Shown piece by piece: positions 21,208-32,623 of a DNA stretch of 64,000 nucleotides (the first letter of the stretch is position 1; each line of letters begins with the position of its first letter). The notes under the pieces are model-generated. The model was not told the DNA's origin, ran no database searches, and saw nothing but the letters and a program-made list of their open reading frames with translations. Made by a program: the position numbers and the translations under genes. Origin of the DNA: Ctena decussata. Lineage: Eukaryota; Mollusca; Bivalvia; Lucinida; Lucinidae. Location of the stretch: assembly GCA_963989385.1 (NCBI GenBank), contig OZ022498.1:104269298-104333297 (forward strand), in the 5' to 3' direction.

Positions 21208-24200
21208 GGTTGATGGGTACTGAATAACTCTGCTTTTTTATCTGCTGAAACAAATAAGAGTTATTGTTCATGATAAAATCGGTCAACTGTGGAGTAGAAA
21301 CATTCACTAGATACGTCTACCATAAATATCCTAGGTTTTCGGACAGATAGGTTTGTACAAACAGTGGAAATGAGATCAGACTGCTCCTAAGGAACCAGTT
21401 TGATCAATATCCACACAGTTGCCATTCCATCTGCGCATTTTCATTGTAGGCATTATATGGTAGAACCGGAATAAAAGGAACTGAATAATTAGAAGGGCAA
21501 GGACCAACTGTGCCTACAGCAGGTGCAGAAAGCAGGTTGTCTGTTTTGTGGTTATTTTTGAACTAAAACATTGTTTTGCTAGAAAATGAAACGGCGAAAT
21601 GTTTTGTTTGGTTTTTTGTCCTTTTTGTCTCATTCTGTAACATACAATATAAGTTTTACTGAAATAATATGCATAAGCATGCCCATCGATTACACATATT
21701 TTCATAAATTTTTAATAAACTTCAATTTTATTGTATTTTTAGACGAAATGGAAAAAAACTACTTATTATCAAAATAACTGCATTTTTACCAGTTTGTTTC
21801 AAATATCCCATATCATAGATTATCTGATTTGCAGACATATGGGTCTACACCGTTTTTTCAACCACAAATGTTCGAATATTTAGAGCCATTTCAGCCGTTT
21901 CTTCAAGCACTAATGTACGAATAAGTGCCATTTCAATAACCTTAGAGGCAAAATACTAGAAACTCTGTTTCTCGGAGACCACAGACAAAATTATGATTGC
22001 AATGAAATCCGCCTTGAGCTAAATATGGACGGAAAATTGTTGGAAGATTACTTATTCGACAGTATAATTGCTTTCTGTTGGTTGTGAACTAAAACTGCGT
22101 GTTTTCATTCCGTCATCAGCTGTCGTAGATCACGTATATCTGTAACCAGGCCAGTCACAACAGCAAACAACTACGTGATATCCCGCTACCATGTAAATCT
22201 TTGGGGAAAATTGCACTATTGGTATAACGCGCTCGATATGACTGGAAAAATGTCGAGTGGATAAAAAAACATAATAGTGATCCAGGTGTTATTAAGTTTT
22301 TGAAGCTGCATATAAATACTAAAGCAAGAGAGCAAAAGCTCACTTATTAACCTGGTCAGTGCAACAGCCTAATGAAAGCAAATTAACAATAAGCTGAAAT
22401 GGAAATGTATTAATGTACATATTTCAAAGTCTATGAGCTTGACCCTAGGTCAGCAGCAGCAGCTACGATTTGATATCAACTTACTTGAAATAAACCTAGT
22501 CAAGCATGGACAGGATCCATTCAAGTAAACAGTATTGACCTATAAGGAAACAAAATAAAACAAATGGCTGGGTACTAAATTGCAACAACCTGTAAGTCCT
22601 AGCCACCCAGAGGTCATACACACGGAAACAAAGAATATGCTATAGAGATAAAATTACCTAAGGAATATGGAATATGTACGAGCAAATAAGTTTCACTCAA
22701 ATTTTTGACGAAATTAAAATGCCTTCACTGCCCTTCAGACTCTGACGTTAGGCGAAAATGGCTATTTACTGACCCCTGTCCCAACCGGGAATCTGATTCA
22801 GAATCTGAGAAACTTCAAATGAAAAGAAAATGCTTTAGAGATATTACGAACCAAATATGAAACACTCTGATATGTAATAGAGCAATCAAAACGGTTCGAT
22901 GCAAAACTTAGACATAAAAGTTGAAGGCACGGATGGACGAAATGACAAAAAACTATATACCTCCTGACTTATTTCGTATGTCGGGGGAATAATTTATGAC
23001 ACGTCGTAAAACGAGACATGTAGCCATGTGCCTACAGGAACCATTCATATCACCCTGTGCTCTGTGCAAACGGGACAAACTTTATACTTGTCATTTGTAG
23101 ATACCACTAGTATCAAAGATCGTATACAAAAAACGAGAAGACTCTGATCAGACTATTGGTTGAACTGTATTTTCCTGTTGGAAGATGTCGCGAGGCACCT
23201 TTATCACGCCGCGACAATCATTTAATGGCGTTGTAATTTTACAGAATCATTTCTGGTTTGTATGTCTTTTGAGGCATAGTTCAAGGTTGCATATTTAATG
23301 TAGACGAATAGTGAATAGAAAAAATTGGTGGGGCATTCATTTCATTATACCAGCTGAATAACCCACAGGGCTATAAAACGTTTAGATAAGAAAAAAAATC
23401 ACCGTTTTGTTTTCCTAAAAAAAAAATTGTATTTGTACATACATGTTTACACATTTTCTATTTGAATCCATGTCTCTAGCACATGGATGCACTTTCATTT
23501 CTGCAAATCATATAGTCTATGATATAGGATATTTGAAACAAACTGGTAAGAAAAATTGCAATTATCTTGATAGTATGTATATTTTTACATTTAAAGGTTG
23601 GTTCCTGGAGTTTGGTCTGCATCATAATTTTTAGATTGTTTTTCTAAAGTGTTGGAAAGCACTTATAACAAGGAAATGAATAAGTTTCACCAAAAGGTTT
23701 ACAGCAGAAATTGTTATGTATGTCGTTTTGCAAGGGATTCCCTAACTCTGCTTCGCACACCGGTTAGCACTATTATTAGTTCGCGCCAAAAATAGAGTAT
23801 GCGGTTGACCCCATGCTGCATTGCATTTTGGGATAGTCATAACCCATCCGCCATGCCAGGACCTCCAGAAGAGCTTACGGCAAGAGAAAATTACCCTGTG
23901 GAGAATGACATCAGAAATCGCGAACTTATAGACATATGAAAAAGTTATTTTTAGAACAGGAATTCCAACACATTGTCCAAGCAAAGAAAATTAGAGAGTG
24001 AAAAACGACAATTTTCAACAAAAAACCGACGGTTCTCTCGTTAGCAACAGATTCATAAAAATAAGAGTATTTTATTCTACGCAAAATAAGACAAAATTAT
24101 TTTGTGAACAGAATTTGTATCGCTGGTCCAGGAACCTATCTTTAAATAAAAATGCAAGAAAATTGAATTTCATGATAAACGTCAGGTAAAATATATTCAA

Positions 24201-24658
24201 TCGATGGGCCATGCCAATGCATATTGTTTTAGTAAAACTTACATTGTATGATACAGAATAAAACAAAAAACAAACATTTCACCGTTTCGTTTCCTAGAAA
24301 AACAATGTAAAAAATATCCCCCAAAAAGATTGACCAAATTCTGCACCTGCTGCAAGCACAGCCGGTCCTTGCCCTGTTATTTATTTTCCTGTTGTTCCGA
24401 GTCTACCATAGCGTAATGCCTAATAAAATGCGCAGATGGAATTGAAATTGTAAAGACCGTGATCATTCTGGTTTTCTAAGGAACAGTCTGATCTCGGTTT
24501 CCACTGTTTGTACAGACCTATCTGCCCGAAAACTTAGGATCTTTATGGTAGACATTGTAAGTGTGTATATAGTCCACAGCTCATCGAGTTCACCATGAAC
24601 AATAACTCTGTTTTGTGTTTTAACAAGTCAATACAGAGTTATTCTGTATCTGAAGACC
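21208..24658. mobile_element. 3.45-kb TTAA-flanked element with ~0.55-kb inverted ends
   Basis: Left 21208-21780 and right about 24100-24658 are inverted copies. Shared landmarks are GAATAACTCTG, GAGTTATTGTTCATG, AGACAGATAGGT-like text with TTTGTAC.AACAGTGGAAA, GCTCCTAAGGAACCAG-like text, GGGCAAGGACC, CATTGTTTT.CTAG and CATGCCCATCGATT-like text. TTAA lies at 21204-21207 and 24659-24662; the ends are GGTTGATGGGTACTGAATAA and GGTCTTCAGATACAGAATAA (the latter on the minus strand). piggyBac-like target choice is inferred. The 2.3-kb interior has no frame longer than about 80 codons, so no transposase is present. SINE-derived words sit in both arms, and a hairpin with a GGGGGAATAAT end lies at 22955-22993. 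Confidence 0.6.
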
Positions 24659-24679
24659 TTAAAGCCCCTTTGCTCTTTC

Positions 24680-24790
24680 AGCATAAAATATTTTATCGTG
24701 AGGTATCTGCAAGCCACTCACCATAGTTTCGTTATTGGAAATTGCCGTGATCAGCCTACTTTAAACAAGTAAAGTAGAATTGAGTTTCAT
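24680..24790 (-). repeat. Fragment of the ~410-bp dispersed repeat, minus strand
   Basis: Reverse complement reads GTGAAACTCAA-like text, GATCACGG, AACGAAACTATGGTGAG and GCAGATACCTCACGATAAAAT, matching the right-hand part of 5437-5848. Confidence 0.55.
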
Positions 24791-24896
24791 ATAATAAGGT
24801 TTGAAAAATGATTTGGTTTTTTTTTTCGAGGGCTTACTTTGAATACCATAATGAAGTGGTAAAAGTACAATATATACACACGTGGGACCCCATTAA

Positions 24897-24965
24897 ATCG
24901 CCCCACTTTCTATTCCATTGAAAAGGAACCGGAAAAGGAATACTTTCTTTGGTGGGGCGATTTTT
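24897..24965. repeat. Hairpin of about 69 bp
   Basis: AATCGCCCCACTTTCTATTCC pairs imperfectly with GGAATACTTTCTTTGGTGGGGCGATT. Two purine-rich segments fill the loop. Confidence 0.6.
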
Positions 24966-25171
24966 TTATTTCCAAACACATGTTTCCGCTACTCTTTGCC
25001 ATATATTCCATCGCTCGTCTGGGAACAAGAAAAGAAAAATCCTCCGCTACTTTTTGCCAGTTATGTAACTCAAAATATGCACAGCAACACACACCACCAA
25101 ACATGAAGGCTGAAGATTTGTGTGTAGATGATTTTACCACTAAAAAGGACTATCAATTACTGGTTTCAACC

Positions 25172-25240
25172 TGATTCTGGGAGACGACTCGATACAACTG
25201 AAAACTGTCTCAAACAGCCGTTAACCAAAACCAACCAAAT
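25172..25240 (+). mobile_element. SINE-like 3' tail fragment
   Basis: CTGGGAGACGACTCGATACA, AACTGTCTCAAACAGCCGTTAA, then CCAAAACCAACCAAA. Only the last ~65 bp of the family is present. Confidence 0.6.
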
Positions 25241-25629
25241 TTTCATAGCTCTGTTCACGAGCCTTTTATTTCTTTATACTTCGAAATATATTAGTCTTGT
25301 TTGTTGAAAATGTATTAAACTTAACAGAAATAAAACTTAAGTCACTATTTTTCATCCTACGGTACTCGGGAAATGGACAGAGGGAAAACCATTTTAATTT
25401 AGGAAAAAGTGATCATTTGCTAATACCACAATCACAAAAAACATCAAGATTCTTTAGAGCAAAAAGCAAAATTGAGGCTGATTTAGATGTCACAAGGGTA
25501 TTTCTCTGCTTTCCATGCTCATAACCAAACTATTACAGAATTGAAGTTAGTTGAAATAAGCTTAAATGATAAAAAAAAAAAAAATATTGCCAGAGCCTTT
25601 CATTATTAAATTTAAAGAATAACTACACT
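25241..25629. other. Gap, nothing recognised
   Basis: Contains an A-run at about 25569-25583. The 75-codon frame at 25297-25524 has no recognised domain. Confidence 0.4.
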
Positions 25630-26337
25630 TCAGGAACTGCCTGAATCAGATCTCAAACCCTATCCCCAACATCAAAGGGAAAGATTGACAAAGACATTCC
25701 AACAAACAATAAATTACAAGTGATAAGCCGAGTCAGCAGCTCTTTCCCAAAAAGGTGGCAACTCAGCTATCTTTATTGAACTAAATAATTTAGACCAACA
25801 GAAGGGTTACAGCAGACAAAGCAAATTATACGAAAAACATTTAACGGCTATTTTTACCTATTTTCTATTTTTATTATAGAAGGGTTAAAATGAGAACACA
25901 ATAAATAAAACATCACCGAACATAAAACAAATGCAACCGCAACGAAAGTACCGCCTTTGGACGGTTAGTAATAACTACTGGGGGGTTTAAAGCGGTTTTA
26001 CTGGGCCCAAACCCTCACCCTCCGCCGCGGTGCACACAATTGGTAGTTCGGTTCGTATGGAGGTCCCCTAACTCATCAGAGAGTCATCACGGTCAACAAT
26101 TAAAATCAAGAAAAGACCGTGATGAAGCAAGGATGAGGACTCGACAGCCAAAACGTGTTGAGACACATGGAGATCCCTGGGGCGTTAGCAACACCACTGG
26201 AACAGTGGCGCGAAAGAAGACCACCAGTTGAACCCCGGTGGGCCAAGAAACAGTTATAGAAGGGTTAAAATGAGAACACAATAAATTAAACAGCACCGAA
26301 CATAAAACAAATGCAACCGCAACGAAAGTACCGCCTT
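25630..26337 (-). mobile_element. 3' fragment of the reverse-transcriptase retroelement with flanking 84-bp direct repeats
   Basis: Minus-strand landmarks match 57390-58058: CCACCGGGGTTCAACTGGT, CCAGTGG.GTTG, AGGGATCTCCA, GAGTCCTC, TAGGGGACCTCCATACGAAC, GTAAAACCGCTTTAA..CCCCCCAGTA, CCGTCCAAAGGCGGTAC and CCACCTTTTTGGGAAAGAGC. The 84-bp segment at 25874-25957 (TTATAGAAGGG...GTACCGCCTT) recurs at 26254-26337 with only a couple of differences, as if the element had a repeated end or had inserted into its own kind. The reverse-transcriptase part is missing. Confidence 0.6.
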
Positions 26338-27489
26338 GGTAAATTCAAGCTGTATGGACACATTAGCTAAAGATGCAAAAGCACCGTCGATTAGGAGTGC
26401 GTGAGAACCAGAAGGAAAGCTACAACTTGGGTCATTAGGACAAGTCGTTTATCCAGTAATAATGGAATTTCCATTACCCATTAAAGTCTTTATGACAGTT
26501 TGAATAATGGCTTTCAAACAAATTCAATCATAAAAAGGTGAATTTGCATGACACTCAACAAAATCTCGAAGAAAAAATTGATAAAGACAAACTGGTTTAG
26601 AAACTATGGTATCTCAAACATCTCTAAATGTGTAATTCAAAGGGAGATAATTTGTTTATACTTCATTTTCATTCCGTGGTTACAATTAACTTCGGCGTTT
26701 AAAGTTTTTTCTGTGCGCACTGTAATATTGTTTATTATGCGCAAGAAAACTGTCTTCTTTTCATGTGCAAACAAAAGTTACAGTCTGATTTATTAAAATA
26801 GGAACAAGTTAGATATTTCCAGACAGAACAGACATAAAGTAATTATTTTCCATGAATCAGACGTCTGTCATACCTGAAATATACCATATTTACCTTAAAT
26901 ATTTAATAGGTTGGCTGGCATTATGGAATAAAAACTCAGGTTTTTTTATATTTTTTTAGCATACTTAGCTCAGTCAAAACTTTGGAACAGATTGTTTATT
27001 AATTGATAAAGTTTGTGTCGGCACCTTAGTTCGAAACCTAAACTTTTATTATGTCTGTATGAGGATTGGCTCTCTAATTAAATCTATACCAGCATAACTT
27101 CAGTTTACTTGTTATAGTAAATCAATCACTAGAACAGGCTTTGAGTTTGATCCCTGAGTACATCTCGATTTCAGTTTCACTAATGTCTCAAACCGTGCTA
27201 TTGTGTGATTTTGTTATGACAAGGCAAGATTTATATGTAGCCAACATATTTTGGCAGATGCAAACACAGCCATTCCTGATAATTCATGGATTTGTTTATC
27301 ATCAAGAATGTATAGATGGACTTTTATGCAAGTTGATCTGCAAAGTCAGTGTAAAAGTCCTGTTTCATTGTGACGTATTTTTTTTTCTTTGCTTTATTTC
27401 ATTTCCTTATAACTGTCTTATTTTTATTATTCCTCGCAATACGAAAAATGGCATGGCATTATATTATGTTATTCCTTCCGAAATTTTGA
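26338..27489. other. Gap, nothing recognised
   Basis: AT-rich; frames up to 82 codons. The 138-codon frame at 27141-27557 begins at TTG, is strongly hydrophobic and runs into the repeat at 27490, so I do not call it a gene. Confidence 0.4.
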
Positions 27490-27740
27490 GTGTCCGATCG
27501 TCTGTTCATCCGCCCGTCGGCGCTTCGTGTCCGCTCTGTTATTCAGAAACCGTTTGAGATATGTGTGTGAAACTTCATACAAATGTAAAGTATCATTAGA
27601 CGTGCAGAGCGCAAGAATCGTAACTCTAAATTACATATTTCTGGAGTTACGGCCCTATGACAATTGAAAACAGTCGATTTTGCGATATGGTCTTTTCCGC
27701 TATGTAACTCAGAATTTTCATGAAACTTTACACAAGAGTA
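27490..27740 (+). repeat. Dispersed repeat beginning with a GTCCG-rich head
   Basis: CCGATCGTCTGTTCATCCGC...GTCCGCTC is followed by GTGAAACTTCATACAAATG, TCATTAGACG.GCAGAG and GAATCGTAACTC. Diverged relatives occur at about 46230-46480 and 58820-58900 (ATC.GACGATGTGCAGA.AAAA, CCATAACC). Confidence 0.5.
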
Positions 27741-27914
27741 TAGGAGATAACGGGAATCCCCGGAGTGACGTCATCGGATGATCACGTGGGTAGATTGGTT
27801 GACAAAAAGATAGGATAGACAGTGGTCTTCTATGGGATTTTGCTGAAAGTTAACCTCTGAAATGCGTAAAATATAGTTTAGAAAGCTGCGAATAAATATT
27901 TTATTTAAATATAA

Positions 27915-28398
27915 ATCGGGTCGGGCGATGGTGCTGGGTAACTTTCAGTGCCGGTGCGTCCTACTGAAAGGCAAGGGCCTACTGTGCTTGCAGTTGGTGC
28001 GGGTAGGGGTGTGGATTTTCTATTCTGTCGTCTATCATTTCTCTTTTGTTTCTTCCTTTCTCTTGCGACTGCACGATAAAGTTGGTTGGTTGGTTGGTTG
28101 TTTTGGGTTAAACGACACTTTGAGACAGTATTTAAGTCTATATCGGGCCGTCTCCCAGAAAGAGGGAGAAAGAAGAGGGAAATGATAGTTGAGAGAAAAA
28201 AAGGTCCAAACAACCCCACCCGCACCTACTGCAAGCACAGTAAGCCCTTGCCCTACTCCTATTCAAATAAGTAGGACGTCCCGGCACTGGAAGTTACACG
28301 CGGCACCGTTTCACCACACAACCACTCCACTGCACGATATATACTGAAATACTGTCTCAAAGGGCCGTTAAACCCAAAACAACCAACCAGCCAACCCT
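27915..28398 (+). mobile_element. SINE-like element, plus, interrupted by a younger antisense copy
   Basis: Head GGTCGGGCGATGGTGCTGGG and body to TTTCTCTTGCG, then a minus-orientation copy at 28079-28329, then the remaining tail TATACTGAAATACTGTCTCA...GGGCCGTTAAACCC with CCAACCAGCCAACC. The two halves join cleanly across the 11-bp duplication ACTGCACGATA. Confidence 0.85.
28079..28329 (-). mobile_element. SINE-like element with an 11-bp target duplication
   Basis: Minus orientation, 251 bp, bounded by ACTGCACGATA at 28068-28078 and 28330-28340. The sense 3' end is a CCAACCAACCAACC simple tail. The variable-length duplications (11 bp here, 9 bp at 35739-35967) and simple-sequence tail indicate target-primed retrotransposition by a LINE partner, so I favour a SINE over a MITE. 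I see no convincing tRNA-type A and B boxes in the head (GGTGCTGGGTATAACTTCC in better copies). Confidence 0.85.
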
Positions 28399-28768
28399 GT
28401 CTTATAAAAGTGTATTAAAATGGAAGAGAATGTTGGCTTTTATCCATTGAATACTAGTTGGTGAAACGGAAACAAAGTCATGTTTGACAGTAGGCGAAAG
28501 GGGAATAGATGACATAGGAGTAGGTGAAATGGGAACATCCTGTAGGTCTGATCTCCCTCACGAAGAGAGTGCCCCGGACCCCAACAAACCCTCCCGTGGA
28601 TGATGCGGTGTTTGTCTGGCTTCCACAGTTAAACAAAATGGACGTCCTCCATTGAATAAAATTCGAAAACCTCAAATTAGAAAGAGAAAAATCTGTCTCA
28701 GAAAATGGAGGAGTTGGTGTTGCACTGTCCATGTTTCCTTTCAAGGTGACTTATACTCGAGATGAGGG

Positions 28769-30240
28769 TGGTGGTCGGGCAATGGTGCTGGTTATAACTT
28801 CCAGTGCCGGGGCGTCCTACTTATTTAAACAAGGCATCGCAGGCGATACAAATCCCCTCGCACAAGACCATAGTGACCTTGACTTTGAGCCCAGCACCCT
28901 GAAAGTCGAATTTCCTCGAGATATTGTCATACCCTACATTTGTGTGAAGTTATTTTAAAATCCATGGAGAAATGTAGGCGCTAGAGCGATGACAAAGTTT
29001 TTCTAGAAATAGCCACAGTGAGCTTGACTTTGAGCCCAGTACCCTGAAAGTTGAATTTGCTCGAGATATTGTCATACCCTACATTTGTGTGAAGTTATTT
29101 CAAAATCCATTGAGAAATGTAGGCGCTAGAGCACTGACAAAGTTTTTCTAAAAAAAGCTACAGTGACCTTGACCTTGAGCGCAGCACCCTGAAAGTCAAA
29201 CTTGCTCCAGATATTGTCATGCCCTGCATTTGTGTGAAGTTATTTTAAAATCCATTGAGAAATGTAGGCGCTAGAGCGCTGACAAAGTTTTTCTAAAAAA
29301 AAAGTGACCTTGACCTTGGGCGCAGCACCCTGAAAGTCAAACTTGCTCGAGATATGTCATGCCCTACATTTGTGTGAAGTTATTTCAAAAATCCATTGAG
29401 AAATAGAGGCACTAGAGCGCTCACAAAGTTTTTCTAAAAATAGCCACAGTGACCTTAACCTTGGGCGCAGCATCCTGAAAGTCGAACTTGCTCGACATAT
29501 TGTCATGCCCTACATTTGTGTGAAGTTATTTCAAAATCCATTGAGAAATGTAGGCGCTAGAGCGCTGACAAAGCTTTTCTAAAAATAGCCACAGTGACCT
29601 TGACCTTGGGTGCAGCACCCTGAAAGTCGAACTTGCTCCAGATATTGTCCTGCCCTACCTTTGTGTGAAGTTATTTTAAAATCCATTGAGAAATGTAGGC
29701 GCTAGAGCGCTGACAAAGTTTTTATAAAAATAGCCAGTGACCTTGACCTTGGGCGCAGCACCCTGAAAGTCGAACTTGCTCGACATATTGTCATGCCCTA
29801 CATATGTGTGAAGTTATTTCAAAATCCGTTTAGAAATGTAGGCGCTAGAGCGCTGACAAAGTTTTTCTAAAAATAGCCACAGTGACCTTGACCTTGGGCG
29901 CAGCACCTTTAAAGTCGAACTTTCATACCCTACACTTGTGTGAAGTTATTTTAAAATCGGTTGAGAAATGTAGGCCTAGAGCGATGACAAAAGGTGAACA
30001 TACGTATGTACGTACTTACGTACGGGACAAAACCTATATCCCCTCACCACTTCGTGGTGCGAGGGGATAATAAAAGTAGGGCAAGGCCTACTGCGTTTGC
30101 AGTAGGTGCGGGCGGGGTTGACTGGATTTATTTTTCTCTCATCTATCATTTCTCTTTTCCTTCTCCCTCTCTCTCTGGGAGACGGCCCGATATAGAATAA
30201 AATACAGTCTCACATAGCCGTTAAAACCTAAAAACAACCA
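28769..30240 (+). mobile_element. SINE-like element split by a tandem-repeat insertion
   Basis: The head (GGGCAATGGTGCTGG...GGGGCGTCCTACTTATTTAA) ends at about 28830. The body resumes at about 30070 (AAAGTAGGGCAAGG) and runs through CGGGAGACGGCCC-type text to GCCGTTAAAACC and ACAACCATCC. The interrupting segment is 28832-30069. Confidence 0.75.
28832..30069 (+). mobile_element. Hairpin-ended element with eight ~145-bp internal repeats
   Basis: AGTGA.CTTGAC.TTG starts units at 28872, 29017, 29162, 29303, 29448, 29593, 29735 and 29881 (periods 141-146). Each unit carries CACCCTGAAAGTC, TGCTCGA.ATATTGTCAT, CTACATTTGTGTGAAGTTAT, TGAGAAATGTAGGCGCTAGA and GACAAAGTTTTT. ATCCCCTCGCAC near the left end and GTGCGAGGGGATAA at the right end are inverted. 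The right end is also a hairpin (CCCTCACCAC/GTGGTGCGAGGG) preceded by a TACGTACTTACGTACG tract. No protein is encoded. Confidence 0.8.
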
Positions 30241-30427
30241 TCCAAAATTATACTCGAGATATTCTATTACAGAATTTACAGGCAAATTCACTTTATCAGC
30301 GAAATATAAAAACGGCGATGTTTTATCGTTTCACGAGGATTCTTTATGTTGGAGATTTTGCTCTGACCCTGTTGTGGTAAGTGGATTCACCAATTGTCGT
30401 TAGTGTGAGAAACGTTGAGATGGTTGT

Positions 30428-30560
30428 GTCGGGCGTTGATGCTGGGTAACTCTCGGTGCCGGAAAGTCCTACTAATTTGGATAATAGTGTTTACACTAAT
30501 GATAGATGCGGGTGGGGTTGTTTGGATATTTGTTTCTCTCGTCTAAAATCTTAAAATACT
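30428..30560 (+). mobile_element. SINE-like fragment, plus
   Basis: GTCGGGCGTTGATGCTGGG, GGTGCCGGAAAGTCCTACT, GATGCGGGTGGGGTTGTTTG and CTCTCGTCTA; the tail is absent. Confidence 0.6.
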
Positions 30561-30647
30561 TTGCAGTGGGCAACTTTCAGTAAGTTGCCAAAATCATTTA
30601 CGGCTATATTCAAGGACAAAACTGGCACTAATCCTCATGTGTGGTTG

Positions 30648-31073
30648 GAGTGGGATTAACGAAAGTGTGGGAAGCAAGATCTGTGTAAGGAGAGACGATC
30701 TTGTCTCTCCTTACACAGATCTTGCTTCGCTCTACTTTTCCTGTTCTCCCAGCATTTCTTCAGCTGTATATGTGTTCTGTGCTGTACCCACATATGGGCA
30801 TTTAATTTTTCACTGATTTTTGTCCAAATCTTGCTCTTTCGTCAGATGGACCGAAAGTCAATTTTCTTTTGCCTTCAACGACGCTGAGATTTTTTCGACA
30901 AGCTCGGTGATAATTGTTCTCTCTAGCTCCGAAAAATACGAGCACTTTGTCATGTTTGTTTGATGTTAGTAAGAAGTTGGGTGAAGCTCGAGTGAGACTT
31001 GGGAAAGTTGAGGTTGAGAAAATTTCGTAAATGCGAAAGCTGAACTCCTCTTACACTTTCGTTAATCCCACTC
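30648..31073. mobile_element. 426-bp element with 20-bp terminal inverted repeats and an internal hairpin
   Basis: Ends GAGTGGGATTAACGAAAGTG and its reverse complement. A perfect internal palindrome near the left end (about 30672-30727) pairs AAGCAAGATCTGTGTAAGGA with its complement around a GATC core. The rest is single-copy in this window. No target duplication or coding seen. Confidence 0.7.
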
Positions 31074-31157
31074 AAAATTGGAAATTTTGGACTAAACTTG
31101 GAAACATTTTTCATACGTACAGGACAGGACGCACGAACGGACAAGGGTGATACTATA

Positions 31158-31188
31158 TGCCCCCACTGAAAATGGCGGGGGCATAAAA
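31158..31188. repeat. Terminal-type hairpin TATGCCCCC
   Basis: TATGCCCCCACTGAAAATGG followed by CGGGGGCATA forms a stem of about 10 bp after a GGACGCACGAACGGACAAGG tract. The same architecture as 5247-5270 and 30030-30069. Confidence 0.6.
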
Positions 31189-31234
31189 AGTTTTTGATAT
31201 ATTTCAGAGGTACTAGAATTGTCTCTGTCTTCTT

Positions 31235-31471
31235 GGGGTGGTTGGTTGGTGCGATGGTGCTGGGTATAATTTCTAGTGCCGAGCGTCCTGCTGATTTTAA
31301 TCATGGTAGGGCAAGGGCCCACTGTGCTAGTAGTAGGTGCGGGTTGGGGTTGTTTCGACATTTTTCTCTCGTCTATCATTTCTTTCCTCTTTCTCCGTCT
31401 CTTTTGGAGACGGCCCGATATAGACTTAAATACTGTCTCAAAGGGCCGTTGAATCCAAAACAACCAACCAA
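31235..31471 (+). mobile_element. SINE-like element, plus
   Basis: All family blocks in order: GCGATGGTGCTGGGTATAAT, GTGCCGAGCGTCCTGCT, GGTAGGGCAAGGGCCCACTG, GGTGCGGGTTGGGGTTGTTT, TCTATCATTTCTTTCC, GGAGACGGCCCGATATAGAC, ACTGTCTCAAAGGGCCGTTG and ACAACCAACCAAC. GGTTGGTTGG precedes the head, so the flanks form an inverted pair. Confidence 0.8.
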
Positions 31472-32623
31472 CTCTCTCTACTTTTTACACCATCTTACAT
31501 AATCTGGCTGCCAACTAGGCCAGAAGAAACAGCTAACAACTTTTTCTCAGTGGAAAGTTTAATCTGTGAGGACCATTTTGTATCCGCCAGCAAACAATAG
31601 GTGCGGCTAATTGTTACCATGAATAAAACGTTATCCTCTTTTGGCATGATAATCACTTGAATGACTGTGAAATTAAGTTAAGAGTTACAGAAATAACACA
31701 AATGTCTGTTTCTTTCCTTGTTTAGGTTTATACATCTTATCATGTCACTTTACAAGCTTTAAGAAACGGAAATCCATAGCTGCTGCCAATCCAGATTGAA
31801 GGCATTATCAGTTGATGGCGTCTCAAGTCTGTTGAATAATCAGAAACGTTACATAATATTGTGGGTTTAGGTGTATGCAAGCGCAATAGGTTTGTGCGAC
31901 CTATACGAATGCGCGACTTTTTTTCCTACGTAGGCGTGACTTTATTTTCCTCGTACGCGCGACTATTTTTTCTTACTTTGCCCGACTACTTGTAGTCCAT
32001 CAAATCCCGGAAAGTTCGATATTCCGAAAAGTACCTATTCCCTTAGCCAAATGAGATATAAAAATATATATGTATTATCGTCTGAGAAAGTAAATATTTA
32101 TAGTATTCTGTTGAGAAGTTACTCGACAGCAAAAGAAACCCGTACTTTGATTTGATTATTTTAAGTAAATCTCGTTACCCTCCTCAGACCTTAGTTTACA
32201 TGTAAAACAAAATACTAGCGACAGACGACAAATCGCTTATGAATATAGCTTTGTCGAACAAAGTTAACATGGGATACGCAGTTGGTACATCATGTTCTCG
32301 CATATGCAGCGATGAATTTTGTCCACTAATTCACAATTTATATCCAACACTTTAATAAAACGTCTTTATAAAGATTAACGTTAAAGTATTTAATGTTTGA
32401 CGTCGGTTATGAAAGAACAAAACTTTCATAACGCAAAATTAAGCGTTTCAAAATACTTGGTTTTGTTGCTAATAGACATAAGTCTGGTCCTTTAATAATT
32501 CTAACGTCACAAGTCGCAGACGCCAAAAACGCCATACTGTACAGTGACGTGAGTGGATTTTCCACGTTTATAGCGCTAAGTGATTGAGATATTGCATATC
32601 GAGAACATGTATGAGAAAGATAT
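31472..32623. other. Gap with a short GCGCGAC-periodic stretch
   Basis: At 31890-31992, 'GCGCGACTTTTTTTCCTACG'-like text recurs about four times with degenerate spacing (GCGCGACTT, GGCGTGACTTTATTTTCC, GCGCGACTATTTTTTC, GCCCGACTAC). Otherwise no gene or repeat found. Confidence 0.4.

Noticed and set aside
27141..27557. 138-codon frame as a membrane protein
   Set aside because: Starts at TTG, is hydrophobic because of T-rich sequence, and its end lies in a dispersed repeat.
28079..28329. tRNA-derived head of the SINE-like family
   Set aside because: No acceptable A-box and B-box pair at tRNA spacing was found, so a tRNA origin is not claimed.
28872..30000. CRISPR-like array
   Set aside because: Whole 145-bp units repeat with no short repeat/unique spacer pattern, and the sequence is eukaryotic.
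30030..30069. Rho-independent terminator
   Set aside because: GC-rich hairpins here are element ends in a eukaryotic genome; no T-run transcription context.
31092..31502. 102- and 123-codon frames on opposite strands
   Set aside because: Both span the SINE-like copy at 31235-31471 and are shadows of it.
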